This document shows, in pieces, positions 40,201 to 48,983 of a DNA stretch of 64,000 nt (position 1 is the stretch's first letter; the number at the start of each line of letters is the position of its first letter). The stretch comes from Jatrophihabitans sp963776855. GTDB lineage: Bacteria; Actinomycetota; Actinomycetes; Mycobacteriales; Jatrophihabitantaceae. The DNA lies in NCBI GenBank assembly GCA_963776855.1, contig CAVZOC010000004.1:310001-374000 (forward strand), read 5' to 3'. The notes beneath the pieces are model-generated. The model did not search any database. It was not told where the DNA came from and saw only the letters and a list, made by a program, of their open reading frames with translations. The translations under genes and the position numbers were made by a program.

Positions 40201-40998
40201 GTGCCCGATTCCGCGCCCTTGTCCGACCACCCGGACGACCTCGCGCTGGCCCGGCGGCTGGCCGACCTGGCCGATACCGTCTCGCTGCCCCGCTTCCTGG
40301 CCGCCGACCTCGCCGTCGAGACCAAGCCCGACCTCACCCCGGTGACCGACGCCGACCGGGCCGTCGAACGGGCGCTGCGCGAGGCGCTCGCCGACGCCCG
40401 CCCCGGCGACGCGGTCTCGGGCGAGGAGTTCGGTTCGCAGGGTTCCGGCGCCCTCCGGTGGGTGCTGGACCCGATCGACGGGACGAAGAACTTCGTCCGT
40501 GGCGTGCCGGTGTGGGCCACGCTGATCGCCCTGCTCGACGGGGACGAGGCGGTCGTCGGGGTGGTCTCCGCCCCCGCGCTGGGCAGGCGGTGGTGGGCGG
40601 CGCGCGGTGAAGGGGCCTGGACGACGGCGCTGGGCGGGGCGCCGCGACGGCTCGCCGTCTCCCGGGTCACCGAGCTCGCCGACGCCAGCCTGTCGTACTC
40701 GTCGCTCGGCGGCTGGCGGGACCGGGGCGTGGACCTGCCGGCGGTGGCGGACGGGCTCTGGCGCTCCCGCGCCTACGGCGACTTCTGGTCCTACATGCTG
40801 CTCGCGGAGGGCGCGGTGGATCTCGCCGCGGAGCCGGAGCTGTCGCTGTGGGACATGGCGGCCCTGGCGCCGGTGGTGACGGAGGCGGGCGGCCGCTTCA
40901 CCGCCCTGGACGGGTCGTCCTGGGTTCGCGGGACGGACGCCGCGGCCAGCAACGGCCTGCTGCACGACGCGTGGCTGTCCGCGCTAAGGCCCTCCTGA
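40201..40998 (+). CDS. hisN: Histidinol-phosphatase, inositol-monophosphatase type
   Basis: 265 residues. Metal motifs: E in VSGEEFG, WVLDPIDGTKNFVRG and ELSLWDMAALAPVV. This combination with the tail SNGLLH is the HisN pattern, which removes phosphate from histidinol phosphate in histidine synthesis. GTG start with TAGCCT 6 nt upstream, so leaderless is likely. Alternative substrate: inositol monophosphate. Confidence 0.88.
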   Translation: MPDSAPLSDHPDDLALARRLADLADTVSLPRFLAADLAVETKPDLTPVTDADRAVERALREALADARPGDAVSGEEFGSQGSGALRWVLDPIDGTKNFVRGVPVWATLIALLDGDEAVVGVVSAPALGRRWWAARGEGAWTTALGGAPRRLAVSRVTELADASLSYSSLGGWRDRGVDLPAVADGLWRSRAYGDFWSYMLLAEGAVDLAAEPELSLWDMAALAPVVTEAGGRFTALDGSSWVRGTDAAASNGLLHDAWLSALRPS

Positions 40999-41005
40999 CC
41001 GGTCC

Positions 41006-42025
41006 TCACGGCAACAGCAGGCAGCTGTCGCCGAACTCGTGCCACCGGTAGCGGCCCGCCACCGCTGCGTCGTAAGCCCGCTGCACCAGCTCCGTTCCGG
41101 CCACCGCCTCGAGCAGCCCCAGGTGCGACGCGCCGGGCGCGTGCCAGCCGGTCACCAGCCCGGTGACCACCCGGGCAGGCCGCTCGGGCCCGAGGACGAG
41201 CTCGGTCCAGCCGCGCCGGGCGTGCACCAGGCCCCGGTGGTCGGTCGCGGACTCCAGGGCGCGGGTCGCGGTGGTGCCCACCGCCACCACCCGGCCGGCA
41301 GCGGCGCGCACGGCGTTGACCAGGCGCGCGGTGGCGGCGGTGACGGCGTAGCGCTCCGGCTGCGGGGGCTCGCCGGGTTCCTGGGACGAGACACCGGTGT
41401 GCAGGGTGATCGGGACGACGGCGATGCCGCGCGTGACCAGGTCGGTCACGAGCCGGTCGGTGAACGGCCGCCCGGCACTCGGCATCTCGGCGCTGCCGGG
41501 CGTGCGGGCGAACACGGTCTGGTACTCGGCGAGCGGCACCGCCCGGGGCACGTAGCCGTACCGGATCGGGTGGCCGTGCCGGGTCAGGTACGCCGGCACG
41601 CCGCCCTCGACGACCAGGCGAGCCCGCCACAGCCGGCTCTGTCCCGCGGGGTGCGCCGCGAGTAGCCGCAGCGTCACGCCGTCCGGCAGCGTCACGGCTC
41701 CGCCGGCCCGGGTGTCCGGCACCGGTCCGGTGGCCTGGCCCGCCGGCCGGATCTCCACCACCCAGCTCCCCTCGTCCAACCCGGTGGCGAGGTGGACGGT
41801 GACCGGGGTGCCGTCGTCGCGTGTGCCGTCGACGGCGGCGGCGAGCGTGCCCGAGGTGTTCACCACGACCAGGTCACCGGGGGCGAGCTGGTCGGCGATC
41901 CGGTCGAAGCGGGTGTGGGTCAGCCCATCCGGCCGGGCCACGAGCAACCGGACGCCGTCGCGAGTCGCCGGCGGGCCGGCGGCCTCGACGTCGGCCGGGA
42001 GGTCGAACGCGACCGCCGGCCTCAC
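41006..42025 (-). CDS. queA: QueA-like S-adenosylmethionine:tRNA ribosyltransferase-isomerase
   Basis: 339 residues with LVVVNTSGTL, PLAEYQTVFARTPGSAEMPSAGRPFT, ITLHTG and GTTATRALES, all family blocks. QueA moves the ribosyl part of SAM to preQ1 in tRNA to make epoxyqueuosine. No tgt, queG or preQ1 genes are in the window, and actinobacterial stand-alone QueA-like proteins may have another substrate. GTG overlaps the SDR stop by GTGA. Confidence 0.85.
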   Translation of the reverse strand: MRPAVAFDLPADVEAAGPPATRDGVRLLVARPDGLTHTRFDRIADQLAPGDLVVVNTSGTLAAAVDGTRDDGTPVTVHLATGLDEGSWVVEIRPAGQATGPVPDTRAGGAVTLPDGVTLRLLAAHPAGQSRLWRARLVVEGGVPAYLTRHGHPIRYGYVPRAVPLAEYQTVFARTPGSAEMPSAGRPFTDRLVTDLVTRGIAVVPITLHTGVSSQEPGEPPQPERYAVTAATARLVNAVRAAAGRVVAVGTTATRALESATDHRGLVHARRGWTELVLGPERPARVVTGLVTGWHAPGASHLGLLEAVAGTELVQRAYDAAVAGRYRWHEFGDSCLLLP

Positions 42026-42726
42026 GAGGCCCTCCCGGTGGTGGCCGGCTGCCAGTCGGCGGCCCGGTGGCGCCCGCTCGGTGGCCGCTCCTCCAGCAGC
42101 CGCAGCAGCGCCGGCACCACGGTCTCCGGCTCCGGGCGGTCGCTGATGTCCTCGTCCGGGAAGGCGGCCTGGTGCATGGCCGTGCGCATGTCGCCGGGGT
42201 CGACGGCGTAGACGCGCAGCGCCGGCTCCTCCGCGGCCAGGATGGCCGCGGTGTGATCCAGCGCGGCCTTGCTCGGCCCGTAGCCGCCCCACCCTTCGTA
42301 GGCCTCCACGGCCGCGTCGGAGCTGACGTCGAGCACGGTGCCCCCGGCGGCGCGGAGTGCGGGCAGCAGCAGGGCGGTCAGCGCGACCGGTGCGATCACG
42401 TTGGTCTCGTAGAGGCGGCGCAGCGCGTCGGCGTCGATGGCGGCGAGCCGGGGCAGCGGGCTCGGCCCGAGGTCGCTGGCGTTGTTCACCAGCAGGTCGA
42501 GGCGGCCGGCGGTCTCGACCGCGGCGGCGAGGGCGTCGCGGTGCAGCGGGTCGGTGACGTCGCCGGCCACGACGACGGCGTCCGGAAGATGCTCGGCGAG
42601 GCCGCCGGGGTGCCGGGCATCGAGCACGAGCCGCCAACCGCGGCGATCGAGGGCGCGGGCAAGGGCGAGGCCGAGGCCCCGCGACCCGCCGGTGACGAGG
42701 GCGACCGGTTGCGTGGTGTGTGTCAT
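42022..42726 (-). CDS. Short-chain dehydrogenase/reductase
   Basis: 234 residues. TGGSRGLGLALARAL (NAD(P) site), NNASD and YGPSKAALDH with catalytic Tyr and Lys. SDR oxidoreductase with no clear substrate. It overlaps queA by 4 bases and its promoter carries a SoxR box, so it is probably induced with queA by redox-cycling compounds. GAGTAT lies 6 nt before the ATG: leaderless. Confidence 0.88.
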   Translation of the reverse strand: MTHTTQPVALVTGGSRGLGLALARALDRRGWRLVLDARHPGGLAEHLPDAVVVAGDVTDPLHRDALAAAVETAGRLDLLVNNASDLGPSPLPRLAAIDADALRRLYETNVIAPVALTALLLPALRAAGGTVLDVSSDAAVEAYEGWGGYGPSKAALDHTAAILAAEEPALRVYAVDPGDMRTAMHQAAFPDEDISDRPEPETVVPALLRLLEERPPSGRHRAADWQPATTGRAS

Positions 42727-42732
42727 GCACCG

Positions 42733-42763
42733 ATACTCGGACTTGAAGTTGACTTCAGGTCAA
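42733..42763 (-). promoter_or_regulatory. SoxR box within a 19-bp-spacer promoter for SDR-queA
   Basis: Palindromic core CTTGAAGTTGACTTCAGG (42742-42759) with inverted halves TGAAGT/ACTTCA. On the minus strand TTGACC (42758-42763), a 19-base spacer and GAGTAT (42733-42738) form a MerR-type overlong promoter, 6 nt before the SDR ATG. The divergent soxR gene starts at 42791. A very good match to the SoxR mechanism. Confidence 0.75.
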
Positions 42764-42790
42764 GCATCGATTTCGGGAAGGCGTGTTTCA

Positions 42791-43249
42791 GTGCGGACGA
42801 CCGACCTGCTCACCGTCGGCGAGGTGGCCGAGCGCAGCGGCGTCGCCGCGTCCGCGCTGCGCTTCTACGAGCGCGAAGGGCTGATCGCCGCGAGGCGGAC
42901 CACGGGCAACCAGCGTCGCTACGCCCGCTTCGTCCTCCGGCGGCTGGCGTTCATCCGCGCCGCCCGCACCGTGGGCCTGAGCCTGGAGGAGGTCGCCGCC
43001 GCGCTGGCCACCCTCCCGGACGGCCGCACTCCCACCCGGGCGGACTGGACCCGGCTGTCCCGCACCTGGCGGCGACGCCTCGACGAGCAGATCGAGGCCC
43101 TGGAGCGGCTCCGGGACGGGCTGGACTCCTGCATCGGCTGCGGGTGCCTGTCGCTCCAGCGGTGCGCGATGTCCAACCCCGAGGACGAGATGGCCGGCTA
43201 CGGGCCCGGCGCCCGGTTCCTGCCGAGCCGGTTGCGCCCGGCGGACTGA
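42791..43249 (+). CDS. soxR: Redox-sensitive transcriptional activator SoxR
   Basis: 152 residues. MerR helix-turn-helix TVGEVAERSGVAASALRFYEREGLI, coiled-coil dimer helix, and the [2Fe-2S] site C-x2-C-x-C-x5-C (CIGCGCLSLQRC). It senses redox-active compounds such as phenazines or quinones. Divergent from SDR-queA, with the SoxR box lying between them, so these are its likely local targets. Confidence 0.95.
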   Translation: MRTTDLLTVGEVAERSGVAASALRFYEREGLIAARRTTGNQRRYARFVLRRLAFIRAARTVGLSLEEVAAALATLPDGRTPTRADWTRLSRTWRRRLDEQIEALERLRDGLDSCIGCGCLSLQRCAMSNPEDEMAGYGPGARFLPSRLRPAD

Positions 43250-43273
43250 CGCACCCGACCCCGCGCGCCGCCT

Positions 43274-43804
43274 TCAGCGGGCGAGGCCGGCGACGACCTC
43301 GGCCGTGGGCAGCTCGGCGAGCACGGCGGCGGGGAGCGCGACCTTGGAGCGCCGCAGCCCGCTGCCGATCACCACGACCTCGCGCTCGAGCACGGCGGCG
43401 TCCACCAGCACCGGCCACTCCCCCGGCAGGCCGAGCGGCGTGATGCCGCCGTACTCCATCCCGGTCATCGACACCGCGTCGTCCATGGCGGCGAACGACG
43501 CCTTGCGGGCCTCCAGCCGCTTGCGGACGACGGTGTTCACGTCCGCGCGGGTGGTCGCGAGCACCATGCAGGCGGCGTAGCGGGTGACCTCGCCCCGCCG
43601 CCCGGCGATGACGACGCAGTTCGCGGAGTCGGCGAGCTCGACGCCGTAGCGGGCGCAGAAATCGGCGGTGTCCGCGAGGTCCGGGTCGATGGCGGCGGCG
43701 CGGACGTCACCGGCCCGCGGCCAGCCCGCGAGGAACGCCGCCACCGGCTCGGCGACGAGCGCCGCGTCGGTGGCCCGCCAGTCGAGGTTGCCGGGTAGCT
43801 GCAC
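43274..43804 (-). CDS. YbaK/EbsC-family aminoacyl-tRNA deacylase-like protein
   Basis: 176 residues. Core VNTVVRKRLEARKASFAAMD and YGGITPLGLPG match the YbaK/prolyl-tRNA editing-domain family. Substrate is unknown; other YbaK paralogue lies at 28706 and has the GGISPIGQKQ type motif. GTG at 43804, with TACGGT 6 nt upstream. Divergent from the CoA-binding protein with only 36 bases between starts. Confidence 0.85.
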   Translation of the reverse strand: MQLPGNLDWRATDAALVAEPVAAFLAGWPRAGDVRAAAIDPDLADTADFCARYGVELADSANCVVIAGRRGEVTRYAACMVLATTRADVNTVVRKRLEARKASFAAMDDAVSMTGMEYGGITPLGLPGEWPVLVDAAVLEREVVVIGSGLRRSKVALPAAVLAELPTAEVVAGLAR

Positions 43805-43840
43805 GCCCCGACCGTAACCGTGATCCGTAGGGTGGCGAGC

Positions 43841-44278
43841 GTGGCCATCGGCAACACACCTGACACCGACGCCCTGATCGACACCATCCTGCGCCGCTTC
43901 CCGGTGATCACGGTGGTCGGGGCCAGCGCGAACCCGGCGAAGGCGGCCCACACGGTGCCGGCGCAGCTACAGCGGGCCGGATGGCGGATCGTGCCGGTCA
44001 ACCCGCGCGGGGGCACGATCCTCGGCGAGCCCGCGCACGAGACCCTGGCGCAGGTGCCGGAGCGGGTCGCGTTCGTCGACGTGTTCCGTCCCTCGGCCCA
44101 GGCACCCGACATCGCCCGGCAGGCGGTCGCCGCTGGCGCCCAGGCCCTCTGGCTGCAGCTGCACCTGAGCTCGGTGGAGGCGCGCCGCATCGCCGAGAGC
44201 GCCGGGCTGCTGTACGTCGAGAACCGGTGCCTGGCGGTGGAGCAGCACCGCCGCATGCTGCCGGCCCCGGCCGGTTGA
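43841..44278 (+). CDS. CoA-binding domain protein (YccU-like)
   Basis: 145 residues, a single Rossmann-like CoA-binding fold: ITVVGASANPAKAAHTVPA, VNPRGGTILGE, VDVFRP and LWLQLHLSSVEA. Its reaction is not known. GTG at 43841 is preferred because TAGGGT sits 7 nt upstream; the GTG at 43820 is an alternative. Followed by a PPOX-family gene. Confidence 0.82.
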   Translation: MAIGNTPDTDALIDTILRRFPVITVVGASANPAKAAHTVPAQLQRAGWRIVPVNPRGGTILGEPAHETLAQVPERVAFVDVFRPSAQAPDIARQAVAAGAQALWLQLHLSSVEARRIAESAGLLYVENRCLAVEQHRRMLPAPAG

Positions 44279-44327
44279 GCAGCGCCGGGTCCGGGACGGC
44301 CGGCCCCGTTCGGGGAAGAACCTCGGC

Positions 44328-44738
44328 ATGGACGCCGACGATGCCCGCGAGTTCCTGCGCACCCACCACCGCGGCGTGCTCGCGACGACGAGGAAGGACG
44401 GCCGCCCGGCGATGTCACCGGTGCTGGCCGCCGTGGACGGCGACGGACGGGTGCTGGTCAGCACCCGCGAGACCGCGGTGAAGGTGACGCACCTGCGTCG
44501 CGACCCGCGCGTCTCGCTCTGCGCCTTCCCCGAGAGCTTCTTCGGCAGCTGGGTGCAGGTCGAGGGCACCGCCGAGGTGGTGTCGCTGCCCGAGGCGATG
44601 GACCTGCTGGTCGACTACTACCGGCGGACCGTCGGCGAGCACGACGACTGGGACGACTACCGCCGCGCCATGCAGCAGGAGCAGCGGGTGATCGTCCGCT
44701 TCGCGATCGAGCGGGCCGGGCCGACCGTCTCCGGCTGA
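44328..44738 (+). CDS. PPOX-class (pyridoxamine oxidase-like) F420-dependent protein
   Basis: 136 residues in the split beta-barrel fold: GVLATTRKDGRPAMSPV, LVSTRETAVKVTHLRRDPRVSL and VQVEGTAEV. The KVTHLRRDPRVSL block is the class using F420 or FMN in Actinobacteria. Likely an oxidoreductase on a small substrate. Confidence 0.85.
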   Translation: MDADDAREFLRTHHRGVLATTRKDGRPAMSPVLAAVDGDGRVLVSTRETAVKVTHLRRDPRVSLCAFPESFFGSWVQVEGTAEVVSLPEAMDLLVDYYRRTVGEHDDWDDYRRAMQQEQRVIVRFAIERAGPTVSG

Positions 44739-44758
44739 CAGCACGCCGCGGCCGTCGA

Positions 44759-45028
44759 TCAGCCGGTGCGGAAGCCGGCGGGCTCACTCTGCGGCTCGGG
44801 CCAGGACACCTCCAGGTCGCTGACCTCTCCCGGCGTCCACCCGCCGAGGCGGGCCAGCAACTGCTCGCAGGCCTCCCGCGCGCCCTCGGCGATGACCTCG
44901 ACCCGCCCGTCGGGCAGGTTCACCGCCGAGCCTGCGAGTTCGAGCGGGCGGGCGGTACGACGCACCCAGTCGCGGAACCCCACGCCTTGGACCATGCCGC
45001 TCACCACCACGTGCAGCCGGACGCTCAC
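44759..45028 (-). CDS. acyP: Acylphosphatase
   Basis: 89 residues. GMVQGVGFRDWV holds the catalytic arginine loop and VNLPDGRVEV the catalytic asparagine. It hydrolyses acyl phosphates such as carbamoyl or 1,3-bisphosphoglycerate. GTG overlaps the stop of the methyltransferase gene by GTGA, so the two are co-translated. Small, single domain, cytoplasmic. Confidence 0.92.
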   Translation of the reverse strand: MSVRLHVVVSGMVQGVGFRDWVRRTARPLELAGSAVNLPDGRVEVIAEGAREACEQLLARLGGWTPGEVSDLEVSWPEPQSEPAGFRTG

Positions 45029-45672
45029 GGCTGCGCCGGCCGGTGGAAGACGGCTCGCCACCGGTCCGGTTCAGCCGGGACCCGCTCCCGACTGCGTTCG
45101 CGGGTGCCCGCGACCGCGAACCCGTCCAGCTCCCGAGCCGTGAGCGGCCAGGGCGGTCCCTCGACCGGGAGGCGGTCGGTTCCGATCATGGCCAGCACGA
45201 GCAGCGTGCCGCCGGGCGCGACCAGCGAGGCCACGGCGGCCGACGCCGCGGCGTGCAGCGACGGCGGCAGCGACTGGACGGTGTGGCTCTCGATCACCAG
45301 CTGGAAGCTCCGGGCCCAGCCGGGCGGCAGGTCCAGCAGGTTTGCGACCGTCCAGTCGATCGGCGCGTCCGGCCAGCGGCGGCGGGCGCCCTCGACCGCA
45401 GCCGGCGAGACGTCGAACGCGGTGGTCGCCCAGCCCAGACCGGCCACGTGCGCGGCGTCGCGGCCGAGACCGCAGCCCACGACGACGGCGCGGTCACCGT
45501 CGCCCGCGGGCGGCTCGGCCCACTGCACGAGCAGCGGGTTGGCGCTCTCGGCGTCCCACGGCACAACGGCTGCTCCCGCCGCCGCCTCGCGGTACAGCGC
45601 GTCGAACCATCCGGTGGGGTCGCCCGCCGCGAGCGACGGCGCGGCGAGCCGGTCGGCGTCGGAGTCGCTCAT
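45025..45672 (-). CDS. SAM-dependent methyltransferase (class I)
   Basis: 215 residues. SAM-binding motif VVVGCGLGRDAAHVA and the acid loop FDVSPAAVEGARRRW; IESHTVQSLPPSLHAAA belongs to the thiopurine-methyltransferase-like group. Substrate is not evident. ATG 45672 is favoured over 45690 because a weak CACACT hexamer lies 6 nt upstream. Upstream MoaD gene on the same strand. Confidence 0.82.
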   Translation of the reverse strand: MSDSDADRLAAPSLAAGDPTGWFDALYREAAAGAAVVPWDAESANPLLVQWAEPPAGDGDRAVVVGCGLGRDAAHVAGLGWATTAFDVSPAAVEGARRRWPDAPIDWTVANLLDLPPGWARSFQLVIESHTVQSLPPSLHAAASAAVASLVAPGGTLLVLAMIGTDRLPVEGPPWPLTARELDGFAVAGTRERSRERVPAEPDRWRAVFHRPAQP

Positions 45673-45709
45673 CGGGTCAGTGTGGCGCATCGGTCGCGCT
45701 GCGAGCAGC

Positions 45710-45952
45710 TCAGCCGGCGCCGCCGGCGAACGGCGGCAGCACGTCGATCTCGGCGCCGTCGCTCAGGGACGTGTGGTCGCCGGCCCGCTCGCCGTCGACG
45801 AGGAAGGAGGCGACGGTGCTCAGCGCGGTGAGCTCCGGGCGCGCGGCGAGCACGCTGCGCAGCTCGCCGACCGACGCTGCAGCGAGCAGCTCCTGCTCGA
45901 CCCCGGCGGCGCGCTTGGCGCCGGCCCAGTAGCGAACGGTGACGACGGCCAT
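45710..45952 (-). CDS. MoaD/ThiS-family sulfur carrier
   Basis: 80 residues of beta-grasp fold ending VLPPFAGGAG. MoaD normally ends in Gly-Gly, the thiocarboxylate site; here two further residues (Ala-Gly) follow, so either a processing step exists or this is not a standard MoaD. It is near molybdate uptake genes and before modA, so molybdopterin synthesis is the most likely role. Confidence 0.8.
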   Translation of the reverse strand: MAVVTVRYWAGAKRAAGVEQELLAAASVGELRSVLAARPELTALSTVASFLVDGERAGDHTSLSDGAEIDVLPPFAGGAG

Positions 45953-46047
45953 GGAAACCAGCCTGCCAAACCCGGAGCCAGTCGGGTGCCGGGGCCGTCC
46001 GCGGTCTCGCCCGTCGTGCCCGGCCGGATCGGACGCGCGCCCGACTG

Positions 46048-46060
46048 TATAGTCCGCAAT
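46048..46060 (+). promoter_or_regulatory. Probable leaderless -10 element of modA
   Basis: TATAGT at 46048-46053, 7 nt before the ATG and without a Shine-Dalgarno. The flanking ATAGT...ATATG stretch is unusually AT-rich for this region. A -35 match was not found, so the hexamer may be helped by an activator. Confidence 0.5.
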
Positions 46061-47023
46061 ATGAGCTGGAACGCTCCGAAACGTCGGCAGATCCGCACCT
46101 GCCGCCGTCGATCAGCCGCTACTGCGGTTTTGCTGGTCGCGGCGGCCGGGCTGGCCGCCTGCTCCTCCTCGACAGGGGCGCCGGGCTCCGGTGACGCGAC
46201 CGCCTCCGGCGCGGCGATCGGCCCGTCGGCGGCGGCCACCGGCTCCGGGAAGGTCAACGTGCTCTACGCCGGTTCGCTGGTGACGCTCATGGAGAAGCAG
46301 ATCAGCCCCGGCTTCGACACGCAGACCGGCTACTCGTTCACCGGCTACTCCGCCGGCTCGACCGACCTCGCCTCGCAGATCAAGGGCCAGGTGCACCAGG
46401 GCGACGTGTTCGTCAGCGCCAGCCCCACCGCCGACCAGCAGCTGCTGGGAACCTCCAACGGCAACTGGCTGTCGTGGTACGGCACCTTCGCCACCGCGCC
46501 CCTCGTGCTCGGCTACAACCCGGACAGCGCGTTTGCCTCGGACCTGAAGTCGAAGCCCTGGTACGACGTGGTCACCGAGCCGGGCTTCCGGCTGGGCAGC
46601 ACCGACCCCAAGACCGACCCGAAGGGTGAGCTGGCGGTGCAGGCGCTGAACGAGACGGCGACGAAGCAGCACCAGCCCGCCCTGTCGGCCCTGGCGAAAT
46701 CCACGTCCGGCATCTACCCCGAGGAGACGCTGGTCGGCCGGCTGCAGGCCGGGCAGCTGGACGCGGGCTTCTTCTACTCCGCCGAGGCCACGGCGGCCAA
46801 GATCCCGACCGTGCCGCTGACCGGGGTGAGCCTCGGCGCCACCTACACGATCAGCGTGCTCAACCGCGCGCCCAACCCGGCCGGCGGCGAGGCGTTCGTC
46901 AACTACCTGCTCGGCCCCACCGGCCAGGCGGTGCTGACCAAGGACGGCTTCGACGTGACGATCCCGGCCAAGGCGACCGGCTCCGGCGTCCCGTCCGCCC
47001 TGCACGGCGTCATCTCCGGCTGA
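46061..47023 (+). CDS. modA: Molybdate/tungstate-binding lipoprotein (ModA)
   Basis: 320 residues. Lipobox LAAC with Cys34 as the lipidation site, then the ModA fold: VLYAGSLVTLMEKQ, TGYSAGSTDLASQI, GDVFVSASPTADQQLL and GFFYSAEA. It catches molybdate outside the membrane for the ModBC transporter. Probable leaderless transcript. The ATG of the ModBC gene follows 11 bases after its stop. Confidence 0.92.
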   Translation: MSWNAPKRRQIRTCRRRSAATAVLLVAAAGLAACSSSTGAPGSGDATASGAAIGPSAAATGSGKVNVLYAGSLVTLMEKQISPGFDTQTGYSFTGYSAGSTDLASQIKGQVHQGDVFVSASPTADQQLLGTSNGNWLSWYGTFATAPLVLGYNPDSAFASDLKSKPWYDVVTEPGFRLGSTDPKTDPKGELAVQALNETATKQHQPALSALAKSTSGIYPEETLVGRLQAGQLDAGFFYSAEATAAKIPTVPLTGVSLGATYTISVLNRAPNPAGGEAFVNYLLGPTGQAVLTKDGFDVTIPAKATGSGVPSALHGVISG

Positions 47024-47034
47024 CCGACCGAGCC

Positions 47035-48983
47035 ATGACCCACCGCACCGGACGCAGCCCGCTCACCTGGTTGGGCGGGCTACTCGGTGTGTACCTGCTG
47101 GCCCCGATCGGCTACTTCCTGTACCGGTTGGCGATCTCGAGCGACCGGGGCTTCGGCGAGCCCGGCCTGGCCGACGCCATGCGCACCTCCGCGGTGGCGG
47201 CCTCGATCGCCACCGTGCTGATCGCCGCCTTCGGCATTCCACTGGCTTACTGGCTGGCGCACTCGCGGGGACCGGTGGCCTCGACGATCGGGGTACTGGT
47301 CCAGCTGCCGCTGGCGATGCCGCCGGTGATGAGCGGGATCGTGCTGATCTACGTCGTCGGGCCCTACACGCCGATCGGACGGCTGTTCGGCGGGCGGCTG
47401 ACCGACTCGCTCGTCGGCGTCGTGCTGGCGCAGACGTTCGTGGCCGCGCCGTTCCTGATCGTCGCGGCGCGCTCGGCGTTCGCGTCGATCGAGCCGGCGC
47501 TCTACGACACGGCCAGCACGCTGGGGCTCGGGCCGCTGCGCCGGTTCGGGCGGATCAGCCTGCCGATCGCCTCCCCCGGCATCCGCGCCGGGCTGCTGCT
47601 GACCTGGCTGCGGGCGGTCGGCGAGTACGGCGCCACGGTGCTGCTGGCCTACCACCCCTACACGCTGCCGGTGTTCACCGAGGTGCAGTTCTCCAGCACC
47701 GGCCTGACCGGCACGCAGGCGCCCACCGCGCTGGCGCTCGGGTTGGCCGCCGCGGCACTGGTGCTCAACCAGCTGCACCGGCCACGCCGGCTGCGGCGAC
47801 GCGCGCGGCTGCCCGCACCCCGACCGCCCCAGCCGGTGGCCCCGACCCTGCTCTCGGTCGATCTCGACACCCACCTCGGCGAGTTCGCCCTGCGGCTCGC
47901 GCACCGCGCCTCGTCCCACCGGCTGGCCGTGCTCGGACCGTCCGGCTCGGGCAAGTCGGTGACGCTGAAGGCGATCGCCGGGCTGCTCGGCCCGGCGGCC
48001 GGCACCGTGGTCGTCGACGGCACCGACGAGACCGCCCTGCCCCCCGAGGCCCGGCGGATCGGCTACGTCCCGCAGGTCGCTCGGGCTGTTCCCGCAGAAG
48101 ACGGTGTGGCAGCAGGTGACCTTCGGCGACGGCGCCGACCCGGCGCTGGCGGCGTGGTGGCTGCGGGCGCTGCGGCTGGAGCAGCTGGCCGACCGGCTGC
48201 CCGACGAGCTGTCCGGCGGGCAGCGGCAGCGAGTCACGCTGGCGCAGGCGCTGAGCCGCAGCCCGAGACTGCTGCTGCTCGACGAGCCGTTCTCGGCCCT
48301 CGACGCCCCGGTGCGCGAGGAGCTGCGCGACGAGCTGCGGCGGCTGCAGCGCGAGACCGGGCTGTCGACGGTGCTGGTCACTCACGACGCGGAGGAGGCG
48401 GCGCTGCTCGCCGACGAGATCCTCGTCATCGACGAGGGCCGGTTGCTGCAGGCCGGCACCCGCGAGCAGGTGTACCGCCGCCCGGCGTCGCCCGGCGGTG
48501 GCGCGGCTGCTCGGGATCCAGAACCTCAGCCACGGCCGGGTCGGCGAGGGCGGGACGGTGGTCGCCGGCGGGGCGCGGCTCACGGCGCCGGTCGGCGGCA
48601 TGCGTCCCGGGACGCCGGTGCTCTGGTGCATCCGCCCGGAGCACCTGCAGGTCCTCGCCGCCGAGGAGTCCGACGACGACGGCGCCGGGCTGCCCGCGGT
48701 GGCGCTCGACGTGGCCGACGTCGGCACCGCGACGCTGCTGACCGTCCGGCTCGACGACGGGCCGGAGCTGCGGGTCCGCTGCACCGACCTGGTGCTGGTG
48801 GAGACCGGGGCGCCGTGCCGCGTGGTGATCGACCCCGCCCGGGTAACCGTGTGGCCGGCTCAGCCGGGCGAGGAGACCTCGACGACGACGTTGGTGGACT
48901 TGACCGAGGCGACGGCGGTGACGCCGGGCTCGAGCCCGAGCTCGTCGGCGGCCTCGCGGCTCATCAACGACACGACCCGGTAG
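47035..48983 (+). pseudogene. modBC: ModB-ModC fused molybdate transporter, two single-base frameshifts
   Basis: Residues 1 to about 255 are the six-helix ModB permease (SIATVLIAAFGIPLAYW, AVGEYGATVLLAY with the EAA-type loop); the same frame runs straight into ModC (Walker A GPSGSGKSVTLK). After RIGYVPQ one extra G near 48076 shifts to the frame with LSGGQRQRVTLAQAL and LLLLDEPFSALDAP, and one extra C near 48492 shifts to the C-terminal TOBE part. Repair of both gives one intact ModBC. ATPase motifs are complete. The tail overlaps the convergent regulator by 124 bases. Confidence 0.8.
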
